The notes under the pieces were generated by a model. It saw only the letters and a program-made list of their open reading frames with translations. It searched no databases and was not told where the DNA came from. Of a stretch of DNA of 16,575 nt, positions 15,619-16,575 are shown in pieces. This DNA is from Candidatus Sumerlaeota bacterium. GTDB lineage: Bacteria; Sumerlaeota; Sumerlaeia; MWCT01; JAGHBZ01. How positions within the stretch are numbered: position 1 is the first letter of the stretch; each line of letters begins with the position of its first letter. Made by a program: the position numbers and the translations under genes. The stretch spans positions 1-16,575 of the forward strand of contig JAGHBZ010000360.1 in NCBI GenBank assembly GCA_021160705.1. Reading direction: 5' to 3'.

Positions 15619-15782
15619 ACTCCTTCTCCATAACAGAGTTCAGGCTAAAATTAGAACACCACAAAATGCATATTACAAAATTTCTAAGAATCATCACAAG
15701 GGGGTTTAATCAATATATTGATAAAAAGTTTGAGGGGGGATTTTAGGAGGGATGTTAAGATTGGCAGTAATCTAAAGTGGCA
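15619..15782 (-). other. 164-base spacer before the protease/scaffold gene
   Basis: The longest gene-free stretch in the right half. It holds a 14-base perfect palindrome (15709-15722), runs of C on the coding strand on either side of it, and the GGAGAAGGAGT ribosome binding site at its end. A possible weak promoter (TTGTGA, 18 bases, TAATAT) lies between palindrome and start. I see no terminator and no gene with a ribosome binding site. Confidence 0.5.
15709..15722. promoter_or_regulatory. 14-base perfect palindrome, operator candidate
   Basis: ATCAATATATTGAT reads the same on both strands. It sits in the only sizeable spacer upstream of the head genes and contains TATATT, a near-consensus -10 box, but without a good -35 box at the right distance. 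It could bind a dimeric regulator or be chance in AT-rich DNA. Confidence 0.3.
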
Positions 15783-15995
15783 TCATCTGCGAATTGGCTC
15801 AAATTGAATGCCATTATCACCAGGATAAGGCTTTTTATGGTCATTTTTGCCACTCCATATTTCTGGGGGAATACCTTGAGGAAATGCCTTACAGGTATGA
15901 TTTAGGTCATCTAATAAATGAATACAACGCCAGCATATTGGACTAAGAGGAAGCTCATACCCTCCATCTAAACCAAGTGTTTCTTTCTCACTCAT
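15783..15995 (-). CDS. Small Cys/His protein, probable zinc-binding (70 aa)
   Basis: I chose the ATG at 15995 because it overlaps the upstream stop as ATGA and has CGGAGG 8 bases before it. A longer frame from 16049 would overlap the upstream gene and lacks such a site. MSEKETLGLDGGYELP is followed by C21-x2-C24 (PICWRC), H26, H33 and C35 (LNHTC), then AFPQGIPPEIWSG, H53 and PYPGDNGIQFEPI. The C-x2-C ... H-x-C arrangement suggests one zinc site. The AFP-GIP-IW-G-H-PGD-GI-FEP pattern is one I associate with small conserved proteins of unknown function found in phages and bacteria; I cannot name the family. Encoded between a JAMM-domain head protein and the protease, it may be a head-assembly accessory. 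Role unknown. Confidence 0.75.
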   Translation of the reverse strand: MSEKETLGLDGGYELPLSPICWRCIHLLDDLNHTCKAFPQGIPPEIWSGKNDHKKPYPGDNGIQFEPIRR

Positions 15996-16575
15996 TTTAG
16001 TGTCCTCCGAAAATATACAAAGCCTAATTCCCTTGCAACTTTTAACCATATAATATGATGTGATTTTTTGTTAAATGTTTCAAGCGAAATTTTCCCTTCG
16101 TAAAGTGCCCTCCGTAATCTATTGCGGTTTTTCTTGAATAATGGAACGACTCTTTTTTCAAAGAATTCTTTCTCAAATCGTGCCTCTCCATAAGGACGCA
16201 TTATGAAAAGATGTTTTCCCGCAACCACTCTTATCTCTTTTAAATTTAACATTGATGCGAATCTTATATCATTTAAAGAAAATCCCCAGGTTTGACCAGG
16301 ATGATTATGTGTGCAGATTGCACCTCTAAGAAGCCTCTCTTCTACTGAAGATATTTTAACTCCCGCCTCAGTGCCTTTTGTTCTAAAGATTATCTGCCCT
16401 TTTAAATCAAAAGCGACAAGATGTTCAACTGATTCATTAGCAATCTCTTTTTCAACTCTTCTAATTTCTCTTTCAACAAAATTAGGTGTTCCCTCTTCAT
16501 ATTTGCCTCTCTTTTTGTCGTACTCTAAAGGGATTCCTGGACGTCTTACAAACCACTGATAAGAAACAATAGCAC
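15992..16575 (-). CDS. C-terminal part of a JAMM-domain protein, probable minor head protein (runs off right edge)
   Basis: The frame is open from the right edge to a TGA at 15994-15992 for 193 residues, with no start needed in the window; the ATG at 16252 is internal. Counting from the edge, E50 (SVEHLVAFDLKG), H89 and H91 (CTHNHP), S99 and D102 match the full JAMM/MPN+ motif: E, then H-x-H-x7-S-x2-D with exact spacing. RadC shares this HNHP form. Then come NLKEIRVVAGKHLFIMRP and a basic helical tail. JAMM proteins are zinc-dependent peptidases or isopeptidases, though some relatives are inactive. Location next to capsid genes suggests the C-terminus of a MuF/SPP1 gp7-like minor head protein, but that N-terminal part is off the window. 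A stand-alone JAMM protease is the alternative. Confidence 0.75.
   Translation of the reverse strand, partial: AIVSYQWFVRRPGIPLEYDKKRGKYEEGTPNFVEREIRRVEKEIANESVEHLVAFDLKGQIIFRTKGTEAGVKISSVEERLLRGAICTHNHPGQTWGFSLNDIRFASMLNLKEIRVVAGKHLFIMRPYGEARFEKEFFEKRVVPLFKKNRNRLRRALYEGKISLETFNKKSHHIIWLKVARELGFVYFRRTLK

Noticed and set aside
15604..15693. 29-codon hydrophobic leader peptide frame (MILRNFVICILW) overlapping the protease start
   Set aside because: The bases before its ATG are C-rich and provide no ribosome binding site; it is probably chance.
15783..16049. 88-aa version of the Cys/His protein
   Set aside because: Its extra 18 codons lie inside the upstream gene; the ATG at 15995 has CGGAGG and an ATGA overlap.
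15992..16252. Separate 86-aa gene starting at 16252
   Set aside because: The same frame is open all the way to the right edge and the JAMM motif lies upstream of this ATG, which has no ribosome binding site.

Overview
The window is a block of bacteriophage (or prophage) structural genes. Every supportable gene is on the minus strand, so the genes read from the right edge to the left edge. Most junctions overlap by 1-4 bases or are separated by only a few bases, and nearly every start is preceded by a strong GGAGG-type ribosome binding site. This points to a bacterial host and one late operon. I cannot name the host. DNA is moderately AT-rich, and the proteins are rich in Lys, Glu and Ile, which would fit a thermophile or an uncultured anaerobe but does not prove it. 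I see no sheath-like gene, and the order matches siphoviruses: a long non-contractile tail is the best reading. There are no tRNA or rRNA genes, CRISPR arrays, insertion sequences, integrase, replication or lysis genes, and no convincing terminator.

Head region (right third). At the right edge is the C-terminal part of a protein with a complete JAMM metalloprotease signature, sitting where a portal-adjacent minor head protein would be. It overlaps by ATGA a 70-residue Cys/His-rich protein. After a 164-base spacer come a 566-residue fused prohead protease/scaffold (XkdF-like serine protease, a central domain, a coiled-coil tail) and a 312-residue major capsid protein of HK97 fold. The capsid gene is flanked on both sides by spacers that hold short near-identical copies of pieces of other genes in this operon.

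Neck region (12.8 to 10.4 kb). It encodes a 68-residue small head protein, a membrane-anchored 126-residue protein of unknown role, a head-tail connector, a head-closure candidate, an HK97 gp10-like protein and a tail-terminator candidate. These should join the filled head to the tail.

Tail region (10.4 kb to the left edge). It encodes a probable tail tube protein, a 96-residue unknown, a pair of overlapping tail assembly chaperone frames joined by a -1 slip on a run of nine A's, a 615-residue tape measure protein, a 660-residue baseplate hub candidate, a small ORF that appears frame-broken, a 117-residue unknown, a 1093-residue Cys-rich tail-tip protein, and the start of a further tail-tip or fibre protein that runs off the left edge.

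Most worth following up: the two intergenic copies bracketing the capsid gene, the JAMM domain, the Cys-rich segment of the 1093-residue tail protein, the membrane protein inside the neck cluster, and the chaperone frameshift.
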